Shown: positions 1-11,159 of the stretch, one piece after another | Layout of the letters: each line of letters starts with the position of its first letter | Numbering within the stretch: the stretch's first letter is position 1 | NCBI RefSeq assembly: GCF_030848805.1 | Contig: NC_092364.1 | Span: 8,267,770-8,331,769, forward strand | From: Temnothorax longispinosus | Taxonomy: Eukaryota > Arthropoda > Insecta > Hymenoptera > Formicidae | DNA length: 64,000 nucleotides | Direction: 5' to 3' | Made by a program: the position numbers and the translations under genes | Notes under the pieces: model-generated | What the model was told of the DNA's origin: nothing | Databases searched by the model: none | What the model saw: only the letters and a program-made list of their open reading frames with translations

Positions 1-900
1 ACATTGAAAAGACGCAGAGAAGTGCATCGAAAAAAAAGGAAAGAAAAAATGTTGTTCAAGTTGCTTTGACAAAAGTTTAATTTGAGTGCCTTATCTCCGT
101 TCTGAAATTTATCTCGTTAAATAACTCATTAATGAAGCTCGAGATGATAAAACACGTATTTACACGGAAGAAAATAAATCTCCAGTTAATGCAAATAAAT
201 GTATATTTCTGTAATATACGACACAAACGTGCCTCCGTTTTAGGAAGCGATTTTAGGTAAATTGCTTTAACTAAAATTACCTCTGCACTACATTATTCCG
301 CATTACATCTGCACTTAAATTTCTATTGTTAAATAACTCGGTAATGAAGCTCGAGAATGGTGTGAGAAGGAAGTTTCTATTCAGCACACAGCACACAAGC
401 GTGGACTTTGCATGTAAAGAGGAAATGCGCTGCAAAAATGTTCCGGGAAGAAATTTTTAGAAGGAGATTGCTTAATCTAATGAACATTTAATTCGAGAAC
501 TGCGCATGCAACTTACATAACTCGGTAATGAAGCTTAAGATAATTCGAAACATGTGTTCACGTGAGAGAAGAAAATTATCCTATTTAAGAAACAAATGCG
601 AATTTTGCTGGAAAAACGACGCGAATGCGCTCCAAAAACAGACCGAAAGTCGTGTGATAAAATCGCTTTAATGGAATTCCAGTTGAGCTTCATATCAGTC
701 AAGTTTCTAAAAAAAAAAACAGTAATGGAGTTTAAGATAATTAAAAGTGTCGCGTATAAAAGAGGAGTTTCTCATTCAGAGATAACTTACATGTTTTACA
801 CGGGAGGCATATTTTATACTTGTGCTTGTCCTATTATAGCTTGTAATCGCGTTACAGGGGTGGTTACCTTTAAATCAAAACCGCAGCGTTGAATGATGAA
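1..900. repeat. diverged ~200-bp tandem repeat, about four units
   Basis: A motif close to ATAACTCGGTAATGAAGCT recurs at about 121, 333, 517 and 719, so spacings are 212, 184 and 202 bases. Between these anchors the units share weaker similarity (acacg/ttcacg/ttacacgg after the anchor, then gaagaaa or gaaggaagttt). The units are old and diverged. The reading frame at 596-892 lies inside the array, and I see no protein signal in it. Remaining sequence to about 1540 is AT-rich with nothing recognisable. Confidence 0.6.
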
Positions 901-1549
901 CGCCCTGTCGCGTAATGTAAACTGTAGTCTTGCATTTCACCCTTTGCCACGTAATTAGCATATTAAATTCTGCTAAACGTAACATAAATTTTGGATACAA
1001 TAAAACACTAGTGCTCTCTCGCGTTTTCGCAGATCTTTAACAAGATTCGCGATTTTATCAAAAAATATTTAATCGGAGTTAGTAAATTTTTCAAAAAAGA
1101 ACCTTGATAAAAGATCTCAAAAGTTCTTAAACTATTCGGTCAAACATAGCTAAATCAATTAAATTATCAAATGTTTAATTAATGTTTCATTTAATTTCAT
1201 AGAAGACTGATCGAAATAATGAGAAATGTTTGTATTGAGTTATAAACAATATAATTAATTGTCACATATGTGTGTGTAATCACGTTGAATTATTCGCATT
1301 ATGCAATATTACGGAAAATAAGTAGAATCTTATTGAAATCTTAATGCGCTTATTTGTACCTGAAATATCGTTTAAAGTAGAACTATCGCTAGTATGTAAA
1401 AGTATGTAAACGATTGTAAATTATAGATTCCAAAGGTAACATGATACCAATTAAATGTTACAAAAATGTAGTAACAAATCATTTCTCTCGGATGTACTGT
1501 ACAATAATAAAAATACTGCTCAGCAGATTAATCGGCAGTCGCATCTGTC

Positions 1550-2790
1550 ATCCTCCCACTAGAAAGTAGGTGACAGATGAGGAAGTTTTTCTTCAACGAG
1601 AAAACATTACCGGAACGTCGCCAGATGCCACGTTGAAAACGGCCTTGCTGCCCATTCTGATTCCAAATTCCGAAAACGCACTTCCCATCCAATCTCTAAG
1701 ACGATCTCGAGAGGAACACCTCGACCTTTCGGCTACATCTGAATATACGCGGACGGCCGACAGAATCCTCGATCCTGACGCCGGTCCGGGATTCCCCGCC
1801 CATTCCGTTCTCGTCGCGACTTTCACGGAGCAGAGAGAAGTGAGAGAACCGGCTAGAACCCGGCGAACCGGGCAAATCATCGATTAATGGCATTTTAAAG
1901 GCATCGATAAAGGCGGCGGATCGTTTTTCGTCGGCCGACACACAGATTTTCTCGCCGTTGGGAAAAATAGAAAAGAACACCCAGGAAAGGAGTTCCTACC
2001 AGCGACGAAGCCGGATACTGGTGTCTTCTTAGACGAGAAGAAGCAGCAGCCTCTGCCTGCACATGAGAACACCTCACCGATCTCGAGCAAGGATCTTGGC
2101 GGCGACGATCCTCGCGGTCACTTCGCACTCCTCCGTGTCACACCGGTCCAAGTCGGGCGGATTTCCGCGAGCGAACCCGACGAGCAGAAACACCGGAGCA
2201 GAGACCAACAACCTTCGACGGTCGACGGCGTACTGGCGAGGAGCAGCCAGCCGCTTCAGGTTGGGAGCTCGTCTACCTTACCGACGCAGGCGTCCTTGAT
2301 GCAACGAGCTGGGGGGATCAGGCGGATGCGGATCAGTGTGCCTGCCAGATAGCACGGAACACGAAACCCCCGAAGAGGAGCAAGAAGAGAAAGAGAGAGG
2401 GGGAAGAGAGGGAGAGAGAAAGAGAGAGAAGACAGGGCGGCATAGCACAAACTCATCGGTTGTGTAGATACCTGTTGAATGCACTTGCCCAGGGTGGGAG
2501 GAAGTGCTGCTGCCGCGACGGGTCAGAGAAACGCACCGGCGGCACGGCGTCGCCGCCACCGATGGCTGCATCGAACCGGCGAAAGGATCCTCGAAACAAA
2601 CGGTCACGGTCGATCGGAGATTCGAAAACCCCATTCTGCACTCGGCATTTCGCGCTGCCTCTCGGCTCGGCTGTTGGATTTGCCTGCGGAGTTCTAGTTT
2701 TGTTCGTGGCCTGTAACTCCGTCCAGGCGAAACGTGGTAAATGACAGGGCGAACAGGAAACTCCGTGGCTGATTGCGGAAATATCCTTCC
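1550..2790. other. GC-rich promoter-like or 5'-exon-like region, gene not identified
   Basis: This stretch is much richer in C, G and CpG than its surroundings and carries a purine-rich tract at 2375-2440 (CT-rich on the minus strand). Several long open frames overlap here on both strands: plus-strand about 1890-2352 without a usable ATG, minus-strand 2278-2814 and 2453-2641. That is what GC-rich DNA with few stop codons would give by chance. On the minus strand a good splice-donor sequence (CAG then GTATCT) reads at about 2474-2463, so a minus-strand first exon ending there is possible. No domain or family was recognised. A CpG-rich promoter with a noncoding or short coding first exon is the most economical reading. 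Confidence 0.3.
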
Positions 2791-2799
2791 ACTCGATTC

Positions 2800-3796
2800 A
2801 TATAAAGCTAGCAAATCGAAAAAAATTGAGCTGGTTCGTGTTTATAGTGGGTGTAGGATTGTCGCTTGGTCGCGTTGTGCGTTTACGTTATTCAAGTTGA
2901 CAGAAGAATGCAAGAAAACAGAAATTATTTCGAATATTAGTTTTAAAATTCGCTACAACATTCCCTTATAATAACGTTAACAAATTTGGCAATAAGAGCC
3001 AGAAGCGTTAATTAGTGCGCTATATAATTTATTATAATCTAGAGGCCAATTAAATAAGATATTATTGACGTTTAACCTTACGACATTATAGTAGACGTCA
3101 TCGAGACAGGTTTCTTAACTATAGCTCATTATAATAAAATCTAACAAGCTGTGCGATATCCTTTACATTGAGTGGTTACTATATTTGCAAGTTGCTTTTT
3201 CTTATTGTTAGTTCTACAGTATGACATTTGCGTTATTCTTGTTAGCTTATAGCGTATGTTGCTCCGATTGTTCCTGTATAAGTCTTTTAAAATTTAACGT
3301 TCCCGTAAGGATAAATGAGATACGACACAATTATTCATCATCTTCTTTTCTTCCTTTCTTTGACTTTCCAACTAGGGAGTAAAACATCTCAAAGCTACTT
3401 AGATATGTTTCGGAGCTTACATTCGGTTTTACTTCTATTTGTGAGAGACGATGATATAAGTTAGTAATTATCTACAAACTATTTTAGCTGATTGACTGCG
3501 TTAAACTCTGACCAATGTAAACTGAGTTATAATTTACTAATGGTATAATTCCAGGATAATCCAAAGAAAGGGTCGAATTAATGTTTATGTTTAATGTTAT
3601 TTGATTTTATTCAAAAGAGCTTTTACATATTTTTATTTATTGCTATATTTCCTTAATAATTCAGTCTTAAATGTATGCTTTTAGCATATACACACACAAT
3701 ACGAAAGTATCCAAAATGTCAAAAATCTAAAATTTTTATTTCTATTATGAAAATTGTTATTTTAATCGGGCAATTAAAAATCTACAAATAATATAT

Positions 3797-3857
<61 letters not shown>

Positions 3858-5700
3858 CTATATAATTCATATATATCTTAGCTATAAAATATTTTTTCCT
3901 AGAAAATTCTTAAAAATGAAATAAAGGAACCTCTCTCTCAATATATAGTTAATTCAATCATCAAATTGCGGCAGGTGCGAAAGTTGCCTGTCAATTCCGT
4001 GTTGCGATTCTATCCACTCGCTGTAAGAAATTTGATATAAATCGAAAGAATTTTCATGGGTCACCCTCAGAGTCTGGGAAATTAATGAGAAACTGTCGCA
4101 GCTGTCAACGACACGATTCAAAATCACTTCGATAGAACGTCACTCTCGCGTACTCGACGTTCAAGAAGAGACAATCCTGGGGGAAACGGTTAAAAGCCTC
4201 GAAATTACATTCGTCAGGAATGGGAAATTACGCGCCGAATTGAGACTCGTAATTAAGACCGTCATGTCCCGCGAGACATGACGAGCTGGAAAAAGAGAGT
4301 TATAACGTTGCTAGAGACGCGAGGAGATTCGGGTCAAGGATTTGGATTTGTGAATTCGTTCTTGCGCTTGATGGCGAGAAGAAATCAAATTGCAACGCGA
4401 TTCAACAGGGGTGGGAAGTTTTCCATCCGTAAGTAATCAAAGGTGACGGACACCGCCGCGCCGTCCCGGGAATCCGCTCGACCGGTGTTAGGAATCCGGA
4501 TTGCTGACTCGTATCTAACAACGTAATTTCAATGTAACTTTATCACGCGCTTGTTACACGAGAACGCGCGATTCCGGCAGCGAGTTAGGTGACCGCATTT
4601 CGGTATCACATACCTCGTGTACGAGATACGGGTTCGGCAAGAGGAAGAGGTCGATACTCGTACTCGACACATTGAATCCTTCCTGCGGCTACAGCTTTGC
4701 CCCGGCCTCGAAAGGGTCCTTGTTGCGCTAACGTATCAAACTGTTTCCTTTACTAACATTAATACTCGTGTTAGCACTCGGAGAATGGAGAAGTCACAGG
4801 AGATAAAAGGGGTAAGAATATACCGAGGCTATACAATTACTAACAATACCTTTGTATAAGTTCCAAAGATATTTTAAGCGCATTCTACGGATTATATAGA
4901 CATAAAGCTATTATACATTAATTAGATCTATTTTACTTTTTTTTAAAAAGTAATATTTCCCTCGTTAAAAAAAGACGACAAATATAGTGTAATTTTATTA
5001 TTATTTTTACGATACATTAATTAACTCTAATTAGAAGGAATCTCTGAAGCTAAAAAACAATCTCTTTGCTTTCTTATTTTTAAGAGGGCTCGATTCTTTT
5101 CTGTAACATTTAGGATCTCTATCCTAGATCTTTTCTTTTTTTTAGAAAAAGGATCATTTATTGTATTAATGACCAGAAACAAAAAAAAAGATAAACTTTT
5201 TGTTATTAAATGTAAATAAATTCCACATAATAAGAGATAAAAATTTGTTTCCGAGATTCAGAATTCTCATTATCTTGCATATTTGGAATTTTGAACGTCT
5301 AGTGCTCGACGAGAAAATTACCGCGTCCTCTCGTCTCGCGGAGTCGAAACGGCGGTAAAATTATACGGTAAGATTGGCGGAAGTGCAAAGTAAGGACGAT
5401 GGGTCGGTCCTTCTGGTACTTTTGCTAAAATTTTCAAAATTACGCTGGCTACGTTGGCTTTCCGAGGGCGCGAGCGACATCAGCAGCAATAACGGCGACG
5501 AACATTAATTTTATAAAAGCCAGCATTGTTAAATAGTGATTTGCACAACTAAATACACTCATTATCTCACTCGACCGTCTGCATATTTAACCAATAATTT
5601 GAATCATGCGATGGTAAAACCAGCGATTTTCCTATTTATATTTCATTTTGAATTATATACGGTCTTTGAGACACATTTGCTATAAACAATTGTAAATTAA
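2800..5700. other. no gene recognised; AT-rich, with (TA)n microsatellite at about 3786-3851
   Basis: The stretch is mostly low-complexity AT sequence, with a moderately GC-rich part at about 3970-4850 and another at 5280-5520. A TA dinucleotide run of about 65 bases sits at 3786-3851. The short open frame at 4617-4859 has no recognisable features. No RNA gene or TIR pair was seen. Confidence 0.6.
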
Positions 5701-5701
5701 A

Positions 5702-6178
5702 CATGGTAGTGGTTCAGTGACGGTATGGGGAGGTTTTTCATTCAATGGCGTTGGTCCAATTTACAGATTTCGTGGTATACTGGATAAAAAAGGTTATCAT
5801 AATATTCTTGTCAAACAAGAAATCCCCGCAAGAAAGCGTTTAATAGGCCGAGGGTTTGTGTATGTTTAGGGATAACGTAAACATACCTCCAAACTTTGTA
5901 AAACCTATCTAAAGAAAAAAACCGACACAAGGGAGAACTAAAAATCATGGACTGGGCCTCCACAATTACCAGATCCAAACCCCATTGAGTTGCTATGAGA
6001 AGAATTGGACCGAGAAGTAACAGAGAGTACGAAAACTCTCTGACCTCTGAATAAAATTTTTGGAATATCTTACAAAGTTACCTAGAAGCAACTTATATCT
6101 GAAACATTACAGAAACTAGTCAATAGGGTGCCAAGAATAGTAAAGAATGTTATTAAAATCAAAGGTGGAATTTTTTGA
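5702..6178 (+). pseudogene. Tc1-type transposase remnant (DDE domain), multiply broken
   Basis: From 5702 the frame reads H-G-S-G-S-V-T-VWGGFSFNGVGPIYRF and on through GYHNILVKQE. This is the hallmark stretch around the second catalytic Asp of Tc1 transposases. Further on, in another frame, comes W-T-G-PPQLPDPNPIELL then E-E-L-D-R-E-V, which is the (S)PDLNPIE(H/L)LW box holding the last catalytic acid. The frame ends with P-R-I-V-K-N-V-I-K-I-K-G-G at the TGA at 6176, the usual Tc1 C-terminus. Stops and frameshifts lie around 5860-6000, and the N-terminal helix-turn-helix half is missing, so it is dead. The class of transposase (cut-and-paste, TA target) is known from the family; loss of function is seen directly. 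Confidence 0.85.
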
Positions 6179-6179
6179 C

Positions 6180-7960
6180 GAAAAGAAAACCTATAATATA
6201 AAAGAGTGAAAATCCTTATTAATATATTTTTTATCTATTTAGTTTAGTTATATAATAAAATATTGTTTTATTTCTGTTTTTACTACTAATAACAAGTATT
6301 TATGTTATTGAAACTTTTTGTTTACTGTACTTCTGATGGATGTCCGGGAACTTTCTGACGGCAGTATATATTACGTCTATCTAATTTTATTTAATATAGT
6401 AAAATAGCAGTTTAGAACCTAACATTTACACAGTAAAAAATCGTGCGTCCATATGTTAAAATTTTCTTGTGTTACCAAGATTTTATTATTATTTCAATGT
6501 AAAATTAACACATAACAGCTATGTTATTATTTATTATTTTCTTAACATTTTCATGCATTATATTTATATCAACGTGATAACTTAACGTATGTTATTTAGA
6601 AATTAAATATTATTTTAAGTTCTTTTAACACAATTATTTTAAAAAATCAATCCGTCTTAAAGTTATTTTACACATAAACAAAAGTTAAAGTAAATTTTCA
6701 AATAATCGTAAAATTTGACGTACAAAATAATTAAATTTACTAAAATTAAATGTTTCTATTACACATAATTCAAGTAAAATAATTAATATCATGTGTTAAT
6801 ACAATTTGCAAAATAAGCGAAAACAAAGCACGCTGAAAAATTGACTTATGACTAATTAAAATAAAAAATAATATTATTTGATATATTAAAAATTAATTGA
6901 TTATACAAAGTTAAGAAGTAATTTTTAAATAAATTGCTTCATACTGAAGCATGAATAACTCTACATTTTGCAAAAAATTATATTGACATATATAAGTACA
7001 TATATTTGGATATAATTTTATCATATCAAAATAAAAATGTTCTTCTCGTGCAAAGTTTATACACTACACAATTTGAACAGAATACAATGGTGATGTCGGA
7101 TAAACATTGAAAAAGAAGTCAATTTTGCGCTATAGAAAATTTCACAAAAATAACGATATTCAAAGAATTGTAAAAGATTTTAAATTTTAAATAAAACGCG
7201 GTTATTTTGTCAGTATTTTTTTAGTCGATATTTTTTGCGATTTCTATATACCTTTCGCAATCTCGTGCTGTAACGACTCTGGAATGATACTATAGTTATA
7301 AAGTTAGGTGAAAGTATAGTTATGAAATAAGACTATAGTTATATAATCGTATATAAAAATATACATAATCTTTTCGGCTCTCACGTTTCATGAAAATGAC
7401 TTCGAGCAAGTCGATGGACTATTTCAGTTTGCAATTGCTCATGGTTGCGAAACGGAAATAAACAGTTTACGTGCATCCGATATAATCTCGCGATACACGC
7501 GGAAAAAAAACGGAAATCGAAAATAAGAATAACGTAGAATTACATCCGATAAGACGGTTTCCGTAAATAACCGTACATACGCGTACGTACGATAAATTTC
7601 TCTCTGGATGCGCACTGTAGTTTTGCGGTTAGATAAATTAGTTAAACTTAACTCCGGTTTGTAAAAATTATATGAAGTAACATTATACACTGCATGAGCG
7701 TCCCCAGACTTTAATTATAGAGACGTAAGGGTTTTTTAACCAATCTGGAATTTTTTCATGACAAAAATATCGAAAAAGTCATATTTTTTAGATTTATAAA
7801 TGATTGAAAATGAAAGAGATTTTGAATTTCAGCAATGCAAATAATTAAATATTAAACCTTTATTTTATAGTAAACTTTATTTTAATATATTCGTACAAGA
7901 TTATTAGCAAATATTATGTGTTAGATTTTTAAATTAAAACAAATATTTTTATGGTTATGA
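6180..7960. other. no gene recognised; AT-rich
   Basis: A possible 3' end of the Tc1-type element lies near 6330-6372, but no matching 5' inverted repeat was found. The rest is AT-rich. The minus-strand frame at 7439-7690 shows no recognisable motif. Confidence 0.5.
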
Positions 7961-7966
7961 TTATTA

Positions 7967-8635
7967 CTAGCCCTATTCGCTCCAACCATGCCTTTTGTGT
8001 CCCACGAATTTCTAACAGTCGTTTGTTCCGGAAAACAAATGATCGTGGGAGAATCCCCTCCACGCCGGAAAAAAGTTATTGTGGCAGGGAACCTCAGGTA
8101 AAAATTTCAAAGTCCTAGCTCATTTACTCTCGAAACGGGAAACAATCAAAATCTCGGTGGGACACGAAAGTGCATGGTTGGAGGATTACGTCAGTGTTGT
8201 GTGAAAGGTAAATGAGCATTTTTTTCCTTAAAGTCCTTCTGTACCATTTAAAAATTACCAAATTTGCGGCGACGAAATTAAGTATTCCTATTTAATTAAT
8301 AATTATCTCATATTTTTTTTCTCATTTGCACTACTTTTAGCTTTAATTTGCGTTTTGGTTCATTACGCTTCGTCAATTTGTTCGTGAGTTATGATTTTTT
8401 AAGTAAAACGAGTCGTAACGTGTGTTTGTCAACATATAATTGTTATAAAAAAATATTTAAATAAATGATTTTCAAATGTTCTTTACATTGATTTTTAGTC
8501 GAAGGTACAAAGATATTATAATAATTTTTGGGGAATTTTTCAAAGCTATTAACATTATAAAAAACACGTGGGACTCGAAAGTGCATTGTTGGAGGATTAT
8601 TGGGGTGAAAAAAACGTTGGAGTGAATAGGGCTAG
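7967..8635. mobile_element. 669-bp TIR element (MITE), TA target
   Basis: The ends are inverted copies: CTAGCCCTATTCGCTCCAAC at the left and GTTGGAGTGAATAGGGCTAG at the right, one mismatch in 20. TA flanks both sides (7965-7966 and 8636-8637), which fits a TA target-site duplication of the Tc1/mariner type. Just inside the right half a GGACACGAAAGTGCATGG-like motif occurs at about 8161 and 8572, so subterminal repeats are present. No coding capacity. Confidence 0.8.
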
Positions 8636-8639
8636 TATA

Positions 8640-10540
8640 GTTATATTATAGTTGCCATATAAGACATAGCTGAACATGATCATTATTTGTTTGTTACTAC
8701 GTTTGTTGTTACTTTAGTAACCATGGAATCATCGATTTAACGTTATGTTCAGCTAATGTTATGTCCTGCATACTTATTAATAAAAGAAGGCCCCTTCAAT
8801 TAGTTTATTTTGCTACAATTGCCTATTTTTCACGCTTAAGCAATTTATGGATTTTATAAATAGTGATAAATAGTGACCTTTATCTTATAATAATTGAGAT
8901 ATTTTCTATTCCTCAATTCCTCAGTTTGCTACACTTTTAGAGTTTTTTTTTTATGAACATATCAAAGATGAATGTATAGATTTAAAATACGAAAAAATAG
9001 AAAGCAGAAAGCGCGATGTAATTTTTATGCTCGCTGCCGACACGTCATAAAATGTTCGGAAGCAAGACTTCAAAAGACACTCCATTTAATATGAAATCGC
9101 CCGTAGCAAAAATTCTTGTTTCGAAAATAAATGAAAGACCGCGGGCTGTACTTTCAGACATTCCTGCCGACTGACTGGTGAGTGATTAAACGAAATATCC
9201 TCTGTCGCTCCATTTTCTGTTATATTTAGTTGCGTCCATGATCATCCGTGATTCTTCAGCATTTATATCTGTTCGCGCGCATTTATATATTTGTATTTAT
9301 TTGCAAATCTCTTTTTCCCCTTGCCGTTATTCTGACAATAAATATATCCGTTTCGATGAAAAATATGAGGAACGCACTAAAGTGAGATATCTCTTTCGAT
9401 ACCTTCTTTTTTTGCTTCTTCCTACTTTCGCGTTTATGCCGCCGCATTTCTCACCGTTACTTTGGCGTCACCTCAGCGAATCAATGATGCGTACTCATAA
9501 CACATGCATATAGGTACGACAACGAGAATTATCGATTAACCAGTCCGTTTCTTTTACACTTGACACCTCGCCAATTCCCACTGTGTGCATACACGGTCGG
9601 ATATCCGCTATTGTTGCTCGTGCTCTCTCTCCTATGTCCTATAATTCTAAGCATAAATTATTCGCAGACTCCGAGAGTTCAGTGTCCATGGCAATGGCGA
9701 AGCCAATGTCAGCCGAGGTCGCCGTGTCGTCGGCGGTGTACCTATACCTGGCCTAGGACCTTTGGAATTCTTCCAGCCGCAGACGCGTACATCGCTTTTA
9801 TGCCGCGATTTTAACGCGAGATGATTTAAACTCGATTGAGTAATCCTCCACCTCGACGGAATTGTGTTGCAACTTTGTGACGGGCTGACCTCAAATTAAT
9901 CATCTTCTACCTCATCGCGCTTTTAGTTTGCATCAAGTTACTTTTTTTGCTTTCGCTAATTTAAAAAATACATATGAAATGCATAATATTAATAATTGAA
10001 CATATTGGAATTATATATTCTAAATTTATGAATAAATAGAAAATCCTGGATCTTATATGTGGTATAACAGTAAAAGTATTGTCTTCGTTTTTAAAGATCT
10101 GTTACATATTTTTTCATTCTCTATTTGTGATTTTTAATTATCACGTTTTTACTGCTTGTTAATAAATTATTTACAAAGCATAGGAAATACTCTATTTAAA
10201 TTATTTAATTACCAATAATAATTTTAATTCTCAACAAATAATATATGAATTGAATAGATTGAAAGTATAGTCGAACTATGATAGATATATGACGTGACGT
10301 GGAGGACAGTTGATTGCAAAACTCATAAGTGCAACAGGTAACAGATCTCGAAAATATTGTTCTCCGGAAGCAAAGCGAATAAAAATGCAATAAACTACCT
10401 TTGATACATGATTTTGCTTTCCGAGCGCACTCCGTCAGGAAAAGGAAGTAGTCATCAGTCGTACTTATTCTAGCTTTACATTGAAGGATCGACTATACTT
10501 CCGCGACTCTAACTTATTATAAAATTTGACAAATACATAT
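8640..10540. other. no gene recognised
   Basis: Mixed sequence with a mildly GC-rich part at 9420-9870. The plus-strand frames at 9238-9513 and 9560-9814 contain no recognisable domain and are probably chance. Confidence 0.5.
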
Positions 10541-10549
10541 GAGATAAAA

Positions 10550-10632
10550 TAAGGTGTGTAACACATGCGGGTTGAGAATTGGACACAAGTGCGGAGTGGA
10601 CGCACGAGCCGCTTCCCGCACTTGTTACACAA
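10550..10632. mobile_element. short hairpin MITE, copy 1 (GTGTAACA ends)
   Basis: The segment begins GGTGTGTAACACATGCGGG and ends CCCGCACTTGTTACACA, imperfect inverted repeats. It is clearly related to the element at 11030-11146, which begins GGTGTGTAACACGTGCGGG. Two copies about 450 bases apart with the same ends support a small palindromic transposon. Confidence 0.6.
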
Positions 10633-10835
10633 ATAACTATTCTTATTTGCAGAGAAAGATGTATACAAAACAATCGATTCTTGAAATTAATTTGATTACA
10701 TAACATTGATATTCATTTTAATTTCGTCATATTATATAGATGAAAAATTATTAATTTTATCTAAAGAGAATTTTTTTGATCGAATACTAATTATCTAACT
10801 GCCTGTTATACGTATCAATTTTTTTTATATCACAC

Positions 10836-11013
10836 GTGCGTGGAAAGTGGCCCATTACGCGCGCGCCATTTGTGCGACAAGCCAATTCCATACACGAGTT
10901 GAAACAGTGCGGTAATGTAAACATTACCGCACTGTTTCGACTCGTGTGTCGTGTGTGGAATCGACCATCCGTCGCACAAAGGACGCGCGCGCAATGGGCC
11001 ACTTTCCACGCAC
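10836..11013. mobile_element. near-perfect 178-bp palindrome (hairpin MITE)
   Basis: The left arm begins GTGCGTGGAAAGTGGCCCAT and the right arm ends ATGGGCCACTTTCCACGCAC. The arms meet at about 10924 with the self-complementary GTAATGTAAACATTAC. GC content is far above the flanks. Several overlapping open frames on both strands here are mirror images of each other and are not genes. No clear target duplication was found. Confidence 0.75.
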
Positions 11014-11029
11014 TTTGTAATATAAAATA

Positions 11030-11146
11030 GGGTGTGTAACACGTGCGGGTTGAGAATTAGACACGCGTGTGGGTGATCGCATTCGCCTTCGGCTCGTGCA
11101 TCCACTCCGCACCCGTGTCCAATTCTCAACTTTCCACACTTGTTAC
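11030..11146. mobile_element. short hairpin MITE, copy 2 (GTGTAACA ends)
   Basis: Ends GGTGTGTAACACGTGCGGG and CTTTCCACACTTGTTACACA are inverted, and the second shell pairs TTGAGAATTAGACACG with CGTGTCCAATTCTCAA. It is the same family as 10550-10632 and sits directly beside the palindrome at 10836-11013. Confidence 0.6.
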
Positions 11147-11159
11147 ACAAATAACTATT

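Noticed and set aside
1570..2814. Many overlapping frames on both strands as possible genes
   Set aside because: GC-rich DNA has few stops; none shows a recognisable domain, and they contradict each other. Kept only as a region.
10787..11150. Cys/His-rich frames that look like zinc fingers
   Set aside because: Mirror frames of a GC-rich palindrome; no regular C2H2 spacing.
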